DNA from: Vibrio ostreae
Lineage (GTDB): Bacteria > Pseudomonadota > Gammaproteobacteria > Enterobacterales > Vibrionaceae
NCBI RefSeq assembly: GCF_019226825.1
Contig: NZ_CP076643.1
Coordinates: 1,054,001-1,118,000, forward strand
Direction: 5' to 3'
DNA: 64,000 nucleotides
The notes under the pieces are model-generated. The model was not told the DNA's origin and searched no databases. It saw only the letters and a list, made by a program, of their open reading frames with translations. Both the position numbers and the translations under genes were made by a program. Shown here piece after piece: positions 1 through 9,283 of the stretch (position 1 is the first letter of the stretch; each line of letters begins with the position of its first letter).

Positions 1-700
1 CCGCTGCAGAACCGTTCCACAGCATACCCAGACCTACTTCACCAGACAGGTAAGGTGCTGCCGGGTTGTCTGAGTTGAATACCAATACGTTTGGCATCAG
101 CTTCTGTAGCTCAGCGTATGCTTCATCAATCTGCTTGTCGTCAGTGGTGTTACCAGAGTAACCCAGTTTACGCAGCGCGATGTGGAACACCTCACGGGTG
201 TCATCCATCAGCATCAGTTGGCCAGCCAATTCAGGCTTCCACAGATCGCCCCAGCTTTGGAAATCATTCGGATCGTACATATCTGTATTGACAGCAAGGC
301 CCGTAATTGCCACTACGTGCGGAATCGAGTAATCGTTGTTTGGATCATAAGGTTTGTTCAGATAGTTTGGATCCAGGTTACCCAGATTCGACAGTTTGGA
401 CTTGTCGATTTTCTGCAACATGCCTTCATCACGCATTTTAGATACGAAATAAGTTGATGGAACAACCAGGTCGTAACCTTCATTGTGTGTTTTCAGCTTG
501 GCGTACAAAGTTTCATTTGACTCATACGTTGAGTAGATCACTTTGATGCCGGTTTCTTTTGTAAATTGTTCCAGAATACCGCTGTTGATGTACGGTCCCC
601 AGTTCATAAATACCAGTTCATTGTCTTCTGCCGCGACATTTGTTGAGATCAGCGACAGCGCACACATACTACCTGCCAAAAGAGTAGTCCATTTTTTCAT
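1..700 (-). CDS. potD: Spermidine/putrescine-binding periplasmic protein PotD (partial, C-terminus outside window)
   Basis: Substrate-binding subunit of the polyamine ABC importer, acting in the periplasm. I translated the minus strand from the ATG at 700. It opens with a signal peptide (MKKWTTLLAGSMCALSLISTNVAA), followed by the mature start EDNELVFMNWGPYINSGILEQ, the usual beginning of PotD-type proteins. The frame stays open to base 1, giving about 233 residues of an expected 345 or so, so the gene is cut by the window edge rather than broken. It lies 88 bp downstream of potC on the same strand, with a hairpin in between, and so is the last visible gene of a potABCD operon. Vibrios often carry two potD copies in tandem; a second copy would lie outside the window. 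Confidence 0.93.
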   Translation of the reverse strand, partial: MKKWTTLLAGSMCALSLISTNVAAEDNELVFMNWGPYINSGILEQFTKETGIKVIYSTYESNETLYAKLKTHNEGYDLVVPSTYFVSKMRDEGMLQKIDKSKLSNLGNLDPNYLNKPYDPNNDYSIPHVVAITGLAVNTDMYDPNDFQSWGDLWKPELAGQLMLMDDTREVFHIALRKLGYSGNTTDDKQIDEAYAELQKLMPNVLVFNSDNPAAPYLSGEVGLGMLWNGSAA

Positions 701-751
701 TGACGTTAGCTCCAAACCAGACGTTGCCCAATTAAGGCGTTAGATGAAGAT

Positions 752-781
752 GAAGCAGGAGGAAAGCGCTCTTCCTGCTTC
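752..781 (-). terminator. Intercistronic hairpin between potC and potD
   Basis: A 9-bp perfect inverted repeat, GAAGCAGGA (752-760) with TCCTGCTTC (773-781), lies between the potC stop and the potD start. There is no long T run after it on the minus strand. It looks more like an mRNA-stabilising or partial attenuating hairpin than a full terminator. Confidence 0.5.
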
Positions 782-788
782 GGTGCTT

Positions 789-1559
789 TTACTTGACTTT
801 TTCCCGGGTCAGAACCTGGGAAAGAATTACCAACGCAAGAGACACAATCAGCATGACCGTTGCAAGTGCGTTGACTTCTGGTGAGATACCGACTTTGACC
901 ATTGAATAGATCTTAAGTGGCAGGATCTCATAAGTTGGGCCGGTGACAAATGAACTGATAATCACGTCATCCAGTGACAGCGTGAAGCTCAGCAGCCAGC
1001 CAGCCGCAACGGCAGGTTTGGCCAAAGGCAGGATAATCTTTTTCAGAATTACCCATTCGCTGGCGCCCAGATCCTTGGCCGCTTCCAGCATCTTGACATC
1101 AAACCCGTTGAGGCGACTGTAAACAGTCACCACAACAAACGGTAAACAGAACGTAATGTGTGCAATCAGCAGGGTAAAGAACCCCAGATTCGCACCCAGT
1201 ACCAAAAACAGCGCTAACAGCGCAATTGCCATCACGATATCCGGAGACATCATGACGACAAACAACATGCCGTTGACCAGCCCTTTACCCTTGAACTGGT
1301 AACGGAATAGGGCGACTGCCGTCAAGCTGCCAATCAGCGTTGCTGCAGTGGCGGAAAACACGGCCACATTCAGCGAGTGCCAGGCGGCTTGCATCAAACT
1401 GTCGTTAGCGACTAATGCATGGTACCACTTGGTGGTAAAGCCTCCCCATTTAATGCCGAATTTATTGTCATTAAAAGAGTTAGCAATCAATACGATAATT
1501 GGCAAATACAGGAACAAGTACACCAAGCTCATAAAGCTAAATCTAACTGTCTTACCCAT
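789..1559 (-). CDS. potC: Spermidine/putrescine ABC transporter permease PotC
   Basis: One of the two inner-membrane permease subunits of the polyamine importer. The 256-aa product has the size of E. coli PotC and about six hydrophobic segments. It carries the permease EAA loop around residues 161-180 (EAAKDLGASEWVILKKIILPL), which contacts the ATPase. Its ATG at 1559 shares one base with the potB stop codon, so translation of the two is probably coupled. It is part of the potABCD operon. Identification is firm from family motifs and gene order. Confidence 0.95.
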   Translation of the reverse strand: MGKTVRFSFMSLVYLFLYLPIIVLIANSFNDNKFGIKWGGFTTKWYHALVANDSLMQAAWHSLNVAVFSATAATLIGSLTAVALFRYQFKGKGLVNGMLFVVMMSPDIVMAIALLALFLVLGANLGFFTLLIAHITFCLPFVVVTVYSRLNGFDVKMLEAAKDLGASEWVILKKIILPLAKPAVAAGWLLSFTLSLDDVIISSFVTGPTYEILPLKIYSMVKVGISPEVNALATVMLIVSLALVILSQVLTREKVK

Positions 1560-2416
1560 TAGTCTAGCTCCACTTTCTTATTCAACAATTTACCGGCACG
1601 GTAGTAAGCGTACAGCATGACCGCCATTGCCAGTGTCAGGGCGATACTGGTCGCCGCACCAAATGGCCAGTCACGAGCATTGAGCACCTGGCTCTTAATC
1701 ACGTTACCAATCAGCAGGTTCTTCGCACCACCCAGCAGGTCGGCGATGTAGAACATACCCAGCGCAGGCAGCAGAACCAGCAGACAACCACCGATGATGC
1801 CAGGCATGGTCAGCGGTAGAATGACCTTGGTCAGAGTCTGCAGTTTATTTGCTCCCAGATCTCGCGCTGCTTCAATGTATGTGCCGTCGAGTTTCTCGAT
1901 AGCGGAGTAAAGCGGCAAAATCATAAACGGCAGCAAAATGTAAACCAGGCCAATCATCACTGCGGTTTCGGTATACATAATACGTAACGGAGCATCGATC
2001 AAACCAATGCCAATCAGCGCTTTGTTTAAAATGCCCTGGGTCCCAAGCACAATTTTCAGACCATAAGTACGAATTAACGAGTTGGTCCAGAATGGCACGA
2101 TGACCAGAAACAACATAATTGGGCGCCAGTTCGGCGGCATCTTCGCAACAATGTACGCAAACGGGTAACCGATGATCAGACAAAGAATCGTTGCCACAAT
2201 CGCCATATAAAACGAATGCAGCATCACTTTGCCATACAGGGGATCCAGCAAGCGGGCATAGTTATCTAACGTGAAAGTCATATCGATTAGATTGGCTTCA
2301 TCACGAGTCAGAAAACTGGTACCGATAATCATCAGGTTAGGGATGAGTACAAACAGCACCAACCAGCCGACGATTAAGGTGATAATCGCGTTCTGAAGAT
2401 TAAACTTTTTGCTCAT
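1559..2416 (-). CDS. potB: Spermidine/putrescine ABC transporter permease PotB
   Basis: Second inner-membrane permease of the polyamine importer, paired with PotC. The EAA loop [21 protein letters not shown] is clear, with about six membrane segments around it. The start was placed at the ATG at 2416 (MSKKFNLQ...). The minus strand has a strong GGGAGGTGG ribosome-binding site just upstream of two adjacent ATGs (2419 and 2416); the longer possible start at 2443 would lie above that site. The gene overlaps the 3' end of potA by 17 bases, indicating translational coupling. The product is about 285 aa, as expected for PotB. Confidence 0.94.
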   Translation of the reverse strand: MSKKFNLQNAIITLIVGWLVLFVLIPNLMIIGTSFLTRDEANLIDMTFTLDNYARLLDPLYGKVMLHSFYMAIVATILCLIIGYPFAYIVAKMPPNWRPIMLFLVIVPFWTNSLIRTYGLKIVLGTQGILNKALIGIGLIDAPLRIMYTETAVMIGLVYILLPFMILPLYSAIEKLDGTYIEAARDLGANKLQTLTKVILPLTMPGIIGGCLLVLLPALGMFYIADLLGGAKNLLIGNVIKSQVLNARDWPFGAATSIALTLAMAVMLYAYYRAGKLLNKKVELD

Positions 2417-3515
2417 CATTGAGTACCACCTCCCAGCTTTCAACCCAAGTGATCGCGACTTTCTGACCGATGGAGTGGTCCACGTCCGGATCGTCTTCGT
2501 TAAAGAATTCGCTTACCAGCACTCGCATGCCGGATTCGAGTTCGACCATGGATTCCAGCGTCATACCTTTGTAGGTACGATCGGTGATATGACCAACAAT
2601 GCCGTTTGACTCCGATTCTTTGATTTCTTCGATACGCAAATCTTCCGGACGCAGCAGAACCTGTAGCTTAGTACCGTTATTGACCGGTTGATCGAAATAA
2701 ACCACAGAGTCAACGCCTTCAATCTCAACGCGTACACGTTTGTCATCCAGGCGTTCCCGCATCACAGTGTTAAACACGTTAATTTCGCCGATAAAGCGAG
2801 CCACAAACAAGTTCTTCGGTTCTTCATAAATTTCACGCGGCGAGCCGTCTTGTTCGATGACACCATCACGCATCACGATGATACGATCAGACATCGACAG
2901 GGCTTCTTCCTGGTCGTGGGTCACGAAAATGAAGGTGATGCCCAGCTGACGTTGCAGTTGCTTCAGCTCGGTTTGCATCTGTTTGCGAAGTTTGTAGTCC
3001 AGTGCCGACAGTGATTCATCAAGCAGCAGAACTTTAGGCTTGTTCACCACAGCTCGGGCAATCGCGATACGTTGCTGCTGACCACCAGAAAGCTGATGAG
3101 GTTTACGCTGCGCCATTTCTGCCAGACGAACCATCTTCAGCGCTTCCATTACACGCGGTTCAATGTCTGCAGAAGGCACTTTTTGCATGCGCAGACCAAA
3201 GGCGACGTTTTCAAATACCGTCATATGCGGGAACAGAGCGTAGCTCTGGAACACAGTGTTTACGTGTCTTTGCTCTGCAGGAACCGACGTGACATCTTGA
3301 TTATCCAGTAGAATTTGCCCAGCATCTGCTGTTTCAAAACCTGCGATTATCCGAAGTACGGTTGTTTTACCACATCCTGACGGGCCCAGAATCGTCAGGA
3401 ATTCACCGTGATTCACATCAAGATTGAACTCACTGATGATCTCTTTGCCATCAAAACTCTTGCTTATACCAGATAGACGGATAACTGGTGTATCTACTGA
3501 ATGTCGTTCGTTCAA
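2400..3515 (-). CDS. potA: Spermidine/putrescine ABC transporter ATPase PotA
   Basis: Cytoplasmic ATPase that powers polyamine uptake. The 371-aa product has Walker A (GPSGCGKTT, about residue 43), the Q loop, the ABC signature [14 protein letters not shown], Walker B LLLDES followed by LSALD, and the H-loop [10 protein letters not shown]-terminal regulatory TOBE-type region follows, including [11 protein letters not shown]. It is first in the potABCD operon. The upstream region to 3867 separates it from a divergent gene and must hold its promoter. Confidence 0.96.
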   Translation of the reverse strand: MNERHSVDTPVIRLSGISKSFDGKEIISEFNLDVNHGEFLTILGPSGCGKTTVLRIIAGFETADAGQILLDNQDVTSVPAEQRHVNTVFQSYALFPHMTVFENVAFGLRMQKVPSADIEPRVMEALKMVRLAEMAQRKPHQLSGGQQQRIAIARAVVNKPKVLLLDESLSALDYKLRKQMQTELKQLQRQLGITFIFVTHDQEEALSMSDRIIVMRDGVIEQDGSPREIYEEPKNLFVARFIGEINVFNTVMRERLDDKRVRVEIEGVDSVVYFDQPVNNGTKLQVLLRPEDLRIEEIKESESNGIVGHITDRTYKGMTLESMVELESGMRVLVSEFFNEDDPDVDHSIGQKVAITWVESWEVVLNDEQKV

Positions 3516-3867
3516 CGTCTGTTTTTCTCCCTATTAAAACCAAGGATTGCTCATTGAGAAATGCTCTATATGCATAGGCTCATAATCGCCGAATCATAAT
3601 CATCAAAACTACGAAATCAAAGTGTTTTCTTATTCTGAAACAGAAAAAATTTTGCACCTAAAAGTAAAGATTAATTACCATAGGCTTTGCGTTAACTTTG
3701 AATGCTTTCAAACGGTTAATTATCAACCATAATGTACAGAAAGCAACACACATTTGTTACTCAGAGTTTAGACTCTGTAGCATTTCAGTATAATGACCAA
3801 AAAATGTATCTGACTTGCTGATTTATTATGTTGACTCGTGTTTTAGCAAGCCAATCTAGGGCCAATT
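3516..3867. other. Divergent intergenic region between potA and the membrane-protein operon
   Basis: A 352-bp AT-rich region that must contain promoters for potA (leftward) and for the gene at 3868 (rightward). A short inverted repeat, CAGAGT/ACTCTG, lies at 3762-3777. I found no operator I can name and no convincing small ORF. Confidence 0.5.
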
Positions 3868-4665
3868 ATGAACAATGATATCGAAAGAGATTTCAATTTA
3901 GGGGGAACGGTTGAGCAAGCTCTGTCGGGCCAGTATCAACTGAAAATCGGTGATGTACTCAAGGAAGCCTGGAGCCACACCATCAAGCATTTTCTTTCTT
4001 TTTCACCTGCGATTGTCATGCTGATTGTGGCTCAACTTGCCATATTTTTCATCGCACTTAAGCTACAAATTGGTGATCTTTCAATTATTAGCGATGTTTT
4101 CACCGGGCAAGCCGAGTTCCCGGAAGGGCTGGGGCAGGCTATTTTTATCGCGAATTTCAGTTACGAAGTTGTCAGCGCGCCGATCTATGCAGGGGTGTCA
4201 CTGATGGCGATGAGTCATGCTGCTGGTTTGGCGACGAAAACACGTCATATCAGTAAAGGGCTGCAGTTTACTGTACCTGTTATTATTGCCACGCTGTGTG
4301 GATTGATGCTGCAGGGTATTGCCAGTGCGTTGTTTCCAATCCTGTCTATGTATATTTCTCTTGCTTTTAGCAACTCAGTGCTGCTGATTTGTGAGAAGCA
4401 CATATCTCCGCTTCAATCGCTGTGGTTGTCACTGCGTGCGGTAAACAAAAAGCTGTTACAACTGGCGGTGATTTATGCGCTGATGATGATGATGTTTATC
4501 GCTGCCGTGTTGTTCTACGGTATTGGCCTTGTCTTTGTGTTACCATTTTTCTTCCATGTTAAAGGTATTATTTACCGTAACATGTTTGGTATCCGTTTAA
4601 AGATCGTTGCCTCTAATCATAGCGACGATGACCAGAACCAGAATCCACAGGTGTTTGATGCGTAA
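3868..4665 (+). CDS. Conserved multi-pass inner-membrane protein of unknown function
   Basis: A 265-aa protein with an N-terminal cytoplasmic stretch of about 45 residues. About six hydrophobic segments follow (roughly residues 48-68, 95-115, 130-155, 160-178, 200-225 and 228-245), and the tail is short and Asp/Asn-rich. I do not recognise a catalytic motif. It resembles the general class of six-helix membrane proteins often called YciC/DUF975-like, but the assignment is loose. It is the first of three tightly packed genes: the next overlaps its 3' end by 8 bases and encodes a peptidoglycan-active lipoprotein. A cell-envelope role is therefore plausible but inferred only from context. Confidence 0.8.
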   Translation: MNNDIERDFNLGGTVEQALSGQYQLKIGDVLKEAWSHTIKHFLSFSPAIVMLIVAQLAIFFIALKLQIGDLSIISDVFTGQAEFPEGLGQAIFIANFSYEVVSAPIYAGVSLMAMSHAAGLATKTRHISKGLQFTVPVIIATLCGLMLQGIASALFPILSMYISLAFSNSVLLICEKHISPLQSLWLSLRAVNKKLLQLAVIYALMMMMFIAAVLFYGIGLVFVLPFFFHVKGIIYRNMFGIRLKIVASNHSDDDQNQNPQVFDA

Positions 4666-5452
4666 GATTCTTGCTTTATTGACCGTTGTTCTCATCGCCA
4701 GTTGCAGCGTTTATTACGTCAAGCAACATGAGAGCGACACCGTCGAGATGTCGGTAAATTCGGGACAGGCCGTCAGTGATGCGCCGGATTTTAGTGCAAT
4801 CAGTAATGTGACAGAGAAAAAGCAGTCGTTTTTCTCTTATCTTAAACCGGGTATTGAACTGGAAAATGCCCGAATAGTGAAAGAACGAAAAACTCTGAAA
4901 CGTATCCAGACCCACTTCGATCAGAATAATGTCACCACCAAAGATAAGCAGGATGCGAAGCACTTGGCATCACTATATAAAGTGGACATGAATGACAACA
5001 AAGTCACTGCGAAGTGGCTGAGTGTCATGCAACGCCGGGTGGATGTGTTACCACCTGCGTTGGTGCTGACCCAGGCGGCGAATGAATCTGCCTGGGGGAC
5101 ATCACGCTTTGCAGTGGAAGGTAATAACTATTTTGGTCAATGGTGTTACTCTAAAGGCTGCGGATTAGTGCCTTTGGCTCGTCAGGAAGGCATGACCCAC
5201 GAAGTCGCTAAGTTCAGATCGGTGCAGGAATCGATTCACCGCTACTTTATGAACGTCAACCGCAACGCGGCATATTATGAGCTGCGTAAAATTCGTCAGC
5301 AGCTGCGTCAGCAAGAGCAGGATTTGCTCAGCACAGATACCGCTGAGGCTTTAACCCAAGGCTTGCTGAAGTACTCTGAACGCGGAGCGGATTATGTGAC
5401 AGATTTGCAGACCATGATTCGCCACAATGAGACTTACTGGCAAAGCGAATGA
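4658..5452 (+). CDS. Bax-family glucosaminidase-domain lipoprotein
   Basis: Predicted peptidoglycan hydrolase attached to the envelope as a lipoprotein. I placed the start at ATG 4658, overlapping the previous stop, because it gives a clean lipoprotein signal, MRKILALLTVVLIASC, with lipobox IASC. The frame can be read from 4607, but that adds a non-signal-like leader. The C-terminal half holds the glucosaminidase (Bax) core, including LTQAANESAWGTSRFA with the likely catalytic Glu, then GNNYFGQWCY. Product about 264 aa. The downstream gene starts in its stop codon (ATGA), so the three genes form an operon. Confidence 0.88.
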   Translation: MRKILALLTVVLIASCSVYYVKQHESDTVEMSVNSGQAVSDAPDFSAISNVTEKKQSFFSYLKPGIELENARIVKERKTLKRIQTHFDQNNVTTKDKQDAKHLASLYKVDMNDNKVTAKWLSVMQRRVDVLPPALVLTQAANESAWGTSRFAVEGNNYFGQWCYSKGCGLVPLARQEGMTHEVAKFRSVQESIHRYFMNVNRNAAYYELRKIRQQLRQQEQDLLSTDTAEALTQGLLKYSERGADYVTDLQTMIRHNETYWQSE

Positions 5453-6114
5453 TCAAAAAATCCATATCTACTATTCTCCTGGCCGGGATCTGTAGCAGTA
5501 TCCCGGTTACGAGCTGGGCTCAGGAATATATGTTCACTTATTCCAAGCTCTTTTCACAAATGAAAAATAACGTCGAAGATGATCACAAAGATGTCAAAGT
5601 GGGATTTTTCTTCGTCAATGCGGATAACAAAACGCTCTGTCGCATAGACAAGGCCTGGATGGAGAAAGAAGCGCACTATGAAGAACTTCATCCTTCCGCG
5701 ATTAATGAATTGATTGTTCCGTTGGATAACAACTTACGCCAGGCGAATCCTTTGGTGTTTGTCGACACACCCAATGACCAACGTTGTGATTTTTCGATGG
5801 TTGTCATGACCAAACAGCCGCTCCAGGGCCGTATCAGTTACAGTGAAATTGAATCTTTGCTGCCGCAAATGCAGAGCATGTTGGAAGACTTAGGGGGCAT
5901 GTTTGCCAGTTGGTTTACGCCAGATGTTAGCGGATTAACGCTCGAGTTTGCCAATCACCTCGACAGTGAAATCCAACTGAGTGATGGTGGCGTGGTGCCG
6001 ATTGTTAACGGTAAAGCGCAGGTCGGACTTGAGCAGATTGGGGAAGAAGGGTGGATGGAATTGCCGCAAATGACCCAGCGGGTATTACCGTACTTACCTA
6101 AAGCTCAAAAGTGA
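5449..6114 (+). CDS. DUF2987-family secreted protein
   Basis: A 221-aa exported protein. The signal peptide is MIKKSISTILLAGICSSIPVTSWA with probable cleavage before QE. The mature part matches what I recall of the DUF2987 family in Vibrio and relatives, whose function is unknown. It contains two Cys residues (in TLCRID and QRCDFS) that could form a disulfide in the periplasm. Its ATG overlaps the bax-like stop codon by four bases (ATGA). Linkage to a glucosaminidase suggests a periplasmic or envelope role; this is inference. Confidence 0.82.
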   Translation: MIKKSISTILLAGICSSIPVTSWAQEYMFTYSKLFSQMKNNVEDDHKDVKVGFFFVNADNKTLCRIDKAWMEKEAHYEELHPSAINELIVPLDNNLRQANPLVFVDTPNDQRCDFSMVVMTKQPLQGRISYSEIESLLPQMQSMLEDLGGMFASWFTPDVSGLTLEFANHLDSEIQLSDGGVVPIVNGKAQVGLEQIGEEGWMELPQMTQRVLPYLPKAQK

Positions 6115-6217
6115 AGCCACAAAGTGGTTACTGTTGAGGTCAGTCTGAATGAGTACATGTCAGGTCAAGTGAACTGAACTCGGCTTATCATCAGGTTGAT
6201 TTATAAAATTTTTCGAC

Positions 6218-6243
6218 AAAAAAGGCTGCATTCGCAGCCTTTT
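6218..6243. terminator. Bidirectional terminator between the DUF2987 gene and ttcA
   Basis: Perfect stem AAAGGCTGC (6221-6229) with GCAGCCTTT (6234-6242). It is followed by TTTTTTG on the minus strand and by a shorter T run on the plus strand. It serves the converging ttcA and DUF2987 operons. Confidence 0.85.
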
Positions 6244-6284
6244 CCATTCATCAGAATGCTAAATCTGATGTTCCGTTTACGGAA

Positions 6285-7217
6285 TCAGATATTAGTGACA
6301 TCCAGCTTCAGGCTTGGATCAAATTCCATCACTAAATCTTCATCTTCAACCTGTTGTACCGGCATGTCTTCTTTATCAAAGCCGATATCTCCGCCATTGA
6401 TAACGCCAGATTCACTGTTGATCGATTTGAAGTCAAACAGATCGAAGTCCGCCAGGTGGCTAGGCACTACGTTTTGCATTGCGCGGAACATGGTTTCAAT
6501 ACGACCCGGGAACTGTTTGTCCCAGCCGTTTAACATTTGCTTAATGTTCTGACGCTGCATGTTTGGCTGAGAGCCGCACAGGTTACATGGGATAATCGGG
6601 TAGCCACGTAGTTCAGAATATTTAATGATGTCTTTTTCACGGCAATAGGCCAGTGGACGAATGACAACGTGCTCGCCGTTGTCAGACACCAGTTTTGGTG
6701 GCATGCCTTTCATCTTGCCGCCGTAAAACATATTCAGAAACAGGGTTTCGAGGATATCATCGCGGTGGTGGCCCAAAGCGATTTTGGTTGCACCCAGCTC
6801 TTTTGCGGTGCGGTATAAAATACCGCGGCGCAGACGTGAGCACAGAGCACAAGTCGTTTTCCCTTCCGGTACTTTGTCTTGAACAATCGAGTAGGTGTCT
6901 TCTTCAACAATCTTGTACTCAACACCCAGTTCCTGCAGATATTCCGGCAGAATATGCTCAGGGAAGCCTGGTTGTTTTTGGTCGAGGTTAACAGCAATCA
7001 GCTCGAAAGAGACCGGCGCACTTTTTTGTAAGCTCATCAGAATATCCAGCATGGTAAAACTGTCTTTACCTCCGGATAAACACACCATGATGCGGTCACC
7101 ATCTTCAATCATGTTGAAGTCAGCAATCGCCTGACCTGTATTGCGACGAATGCGCTTTTGCAATTTGTTGAAATTGTATTGTTGAGCTTTGGTCAACTCT
7201 TGGGTTTGCTCTGTCAT
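6285..7217 (-). CDS. ttcA: tRNA 2-thiocytidine(32) synthetase TtcA
   Basis: Installs 2-thiocytidine at position 32 of certain tRNAs, using ATP and an iron-sulfur cluster. The 310-aa product has the PP-loop [12 protein letters not shown] (residues 46-57). It also has the two CxxC pairs, CALC and CNLC, that hold the cluster. Length and motifs match E. coli TtcA. It lies downstream of uspE and fnr on the same strand, an arrangement also seen in enterics. A terminator between uspE and ttcA suggests its own promoter around 7218-7300. Confidence 0.95.
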   Translation of the reverse strand: MTEQTQELTKAQQYNFNKLQKRIRRNTGQAIADFNMIEDGDRIMVCLSGGKDSFTMLDILMSLQKSAPVSFELIAVNLDQKQPGFPEHILPEYLQELGVEYKIVEEDTYSIVQDKVPEGKTTCALCSRLRRGILYRTAKELGATKIALGHHRDDILETLFLNMFYGGKMKGMPPKLVSDNGEHVVIRPLAYCREKDIIKYSELRGYPIIPCNLCGSQPNMQRQNIKQMLNGWDKQFPGRIETMFRAMQNVVPSHLADFDLFDFKSINSESGVINGGDIGFDKEDMPVQQVEDEDLVMEFDPSLKLDVTNI

Positions 7218-7305
7218 CAGCTTGCGGTCTTAATCTTCAAAACAAAATGAAGTGCGTATGATACGGATAAATTTGTCAGATGCTAGTGCTATCGGAACCT
7301 GAAAG

Positions 7306-7333
7306 CAAAAATCCTCAGGGAAACCTGAGGATT
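7306..7333 (-). terminator. Terminator after uspE
   Basis: Perfect 10-bp stem AATCCTCAGG (7310-7319) with CCTGAGGATT (7324-7333) and a GAAA loop. On the minus strand it is followed by TTTTTG, a typical Rho-independent terminator 24 bp past the uspE stop. Confidence 0.88.
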
Positions 7334-7357
7334 TCGGATTATGCAGCGAGATGTAGA

Positions 7358-8305
7358 TTAACTGGCGTGGGTAGGATCCAACGGGCTGATATAACCGCGC
7401 GGTTTCAAGGCCAGAACGTCACAGTTAATTTTGTCGATCACTTGTTCCGCCGTGTTGCCGATAAATACCGCTGATAAGCCGGTGCGACCGGTCGTACCCA
7501 GAATCACCATCGCGGCATGCAGTTCTTCTGCTGCCTTGGGAATGACATCTTCCGGTAAGCCTTGTTCGACAATCGTGTGCTCTTCATCAATACCATGTTT
7601 CTGGCGCAGAGCCTTCATCGACGTGAGATGATGGCCGCGTACGGCATCGGTATATGTCGTCGGGTCAAACTCCGGCAGCTCAATGGTGATGTTTGCTGGC
7701 GTAAGCGGATAAGCATTCACCAGATAAGGCGTCGCACCAAGCCGTGAGGTCAGGTTCAGCAACTGATCAACCATGATATCGTTCAAATCGAGATGAGCCT
7801 CGACTTCTGAACCAACATGTACCGATGCGATGATATTAGCATCCAGAGGCCACTCAGCATTTTTCACCAACAACACGGGAGTCGGGCACTTGCGCAGCAG
7901 ATGCCAGTCGGTAGGTGTGAAGATAACTGACTCCAACGCATCGTGTTTACGGGTACCTTTGATCAGAATATCGTGTTCGCCAGCAAAGACTTCGCCAATA
8001 ATCGCTTCATAAGGGCGGTTATGCCACACCACTTTGACTTCAAAGATTACCGAATCATTAACATAAGGTTGAGCGACTTTGTGCATCCACTGTTCGCGCT
8101 GATGAATCACACCTCTGCGCATAGCATCCCGTTCATCTATTGAAAGCATCGACGTCATGTCATAGGAAAAGTCATAGATAGACAGGAAGAAGGTAACACG
8201 GCTTTGCGACTTACTTTTTGCGGCGAGTTGCATAGCGCGGGCAAGAGCAGGCTGTTCATCGTGATTGATGTCAGCGACAACTAAGATCTTGTTATAGATA
8301 CTCAT
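7358..8305 (-). CDS. uspE: Universal stress protein UspE (tandem Usp domains)
   Basis: Cytoplasmic stress protein of 315 aa built from two Usp domains (roughly residues 1-150 and 160-305), the arrangement of E. coli UspE (316 aa). The second domain carries the G-2x-G-9x-G-type nucleotide loop in ILGTTGRTGLSAVFIGNTAE. It sits between fnr and ttcA, as in enterics. It is separated from fnr by a 12-bp perfect hairpin (8403-8432), so it may be partly independent of fnr transcription. Confidence 0.93.
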   Translation of the reverse strand: MSIYNKILVVADINHDEQPALARAMQLAAKSKSQSRVTFFLSIYDFSYDMTSMLSIDERDAMRRGVIHQREQWMHKVAQPYVNDSVIFEVKVVWHNRPYEAIIGEVFAGEHDILIKGTRKHDALESVIFTPTDWHLLRKCPTPVLLVKNAEWPLDANIIASVHVGSEVEAHLDLNDIMVDQLLNLTSRLGATPYLVNAYPLTPANITIELPEFDPTTYTDAVRGHHLTSMKALRQKHGIDEEHTIVEQGLPEDVIPKAAEELHAAMVILGTTGRTGLSAVFIGNTAEQVIDKINCDVLALKPRGYISPLDPTHAS

Positions 8306-8402
8306 AACAAAACTCCTTATTGAGTGAGGAGACTTCTTAGATTTACTTTAGCGCACTTGAACAGAGAGGTTGAAGAAATTTAGACAGGAAAGTTGGAGAA
8401 GT

Positions 8403-8432
8403 ATGATGTAGCTCATTAAAGAGCTACATCAT
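8403..8432 (-). terminator. Strong hairpin between fnr and uspE
   Basis: Perfect 12-bp inverted repeat ATGATGTAGCTC / GAGCTACATCAT with a 6-base loop, 8 bp past the fnr stop. The T run is weak in both directions, so it may terminate inefficiently or stabilise the fnr message. Confidence 0.6.
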
Positions 8433-8440
8433 TGATTTTA

Positions 8441-9193
8441 TTACTTAGAATCTGAAGATACGCCAGCCAGTTCTTTCAGGGCATCATGATTCAGAATAGT
8501 GATGTATTTACCTTTCACACTCAGGATCTCTGATTTCTGGAAGCGACCCAGCAGGCGACTGATCGTTTCGACCGTCAGGCCAAGGTAGTTACCAATATCA
8601 CCACGTGTCATCGTCAGACGAAACTCACGCGGGCTGAAGCCACGTTGCGAGAAACGAGTCGACAGGTTGTATAGGAAGGCTGCCAGACGCTCTTCAGCGT
8701 TTTTCTTCGATAGCAGCAGGATCATCTCCTGGTCACCTTTGATTTCATTGCTCATCAGGCGCATGATTTGTTGACGCAGTTTCGGCATTTTACCTGACAG
8801 GTCATCAAGAATCTCGTAAGGGATCTCACACACCATGGATGTTTCCAGCGCCTGAGCGAAGCTAGGGTGAGAATCTTCAGTAATCGCGTCAAAACCGACT
8901 AAATCACCAGCCAGGTGGAATGCAGTGATCTGCTCATCACCTTGCTCTGTAATGGTGTAGCTTTTGATTGTACCTGAACGAATCGCGTACAAAGAACGCA
9001 AATCGTCGCCAGCCTTAAACAGTTCCTGACCTTTTTGAATGGGCTTCTTACGCTCGATGATCTGGTCAAGCTGATCCAACTCTGCTTCATTCAGAGTAAA
9101 TGGGATGCAAAGCTGACTAATACTGCAGTCTTGACAGTGAATGGCACAACCACCGGATTGAACGCGTTTTGCAGCATGCTTTTCAGAAATCAT
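8441..9193 (-). CDS. fnr: Oxygen-responsive transcription regulator FNR
   Basis: Global regulator of anaerobic and microaerobic metabolism, active as a dimer holding [4Fe-4S] clusters. The start is the ATG at 9193 (MISEK...), preceded by AAGG, and not the GTG four codons further up. With this start the cluster cysteines fall at C20, C23, C29 and C122, exactly as in E. coli FNR. The C-terminal helix-turn-helix ([20 protein letters not shown]) contains the ETISR recognition residues that read TTGAT half-sites. A perfect FNR box lies 16 bp upstream of the start, pointing to autoregulation. It is adjacent to the cbb3 oxidase genes, a probable target. Confidence 0.98.
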   Translation of the reverse strand: MISEKHAAKRVQSGGCAIHCQDCSISQLCIPFTLNEAELDQLDQIIERKKPIQKGQELFKAGDDLRSLYAIRSGTIKSYTITEQGDEQITAFHLAGDLVGFDAITEDSHPSFAQALETSMVCEIPYEILDDLSGKMPKLRQQIMRLMSNEIKGDQEMILLLSKKNAEERLAAFLYNLSTRFSQRGFSPREFRLTMTRGDIGNYLGLTVETISRLLGRFQKSEILSVKGKYITILNHDALKELAGVSSDSK

Positions 9194-9208
9194 AACAACC
9201 TTCACTAT

Positions 9209-9222
9209 TTGATATACATCAA
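9209..9222 (-). promoter_or_regulatory. FNR box upstream of fnr
   Basis: TTGATATACATCAA is an exact match to the FNR consensus TTGAT-N4-ATCAA. It ends 16 bp before the fnr start codon and so overlaps or follows the promoter, a position expected for negative autoregulation. Confidence 0.85.
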
Positions 9223-9283
9223 TATTTTAGCATCCCTCAATCGCAAAGGATAGATAAAATAAACGTATAGCTAAATCAATCAC

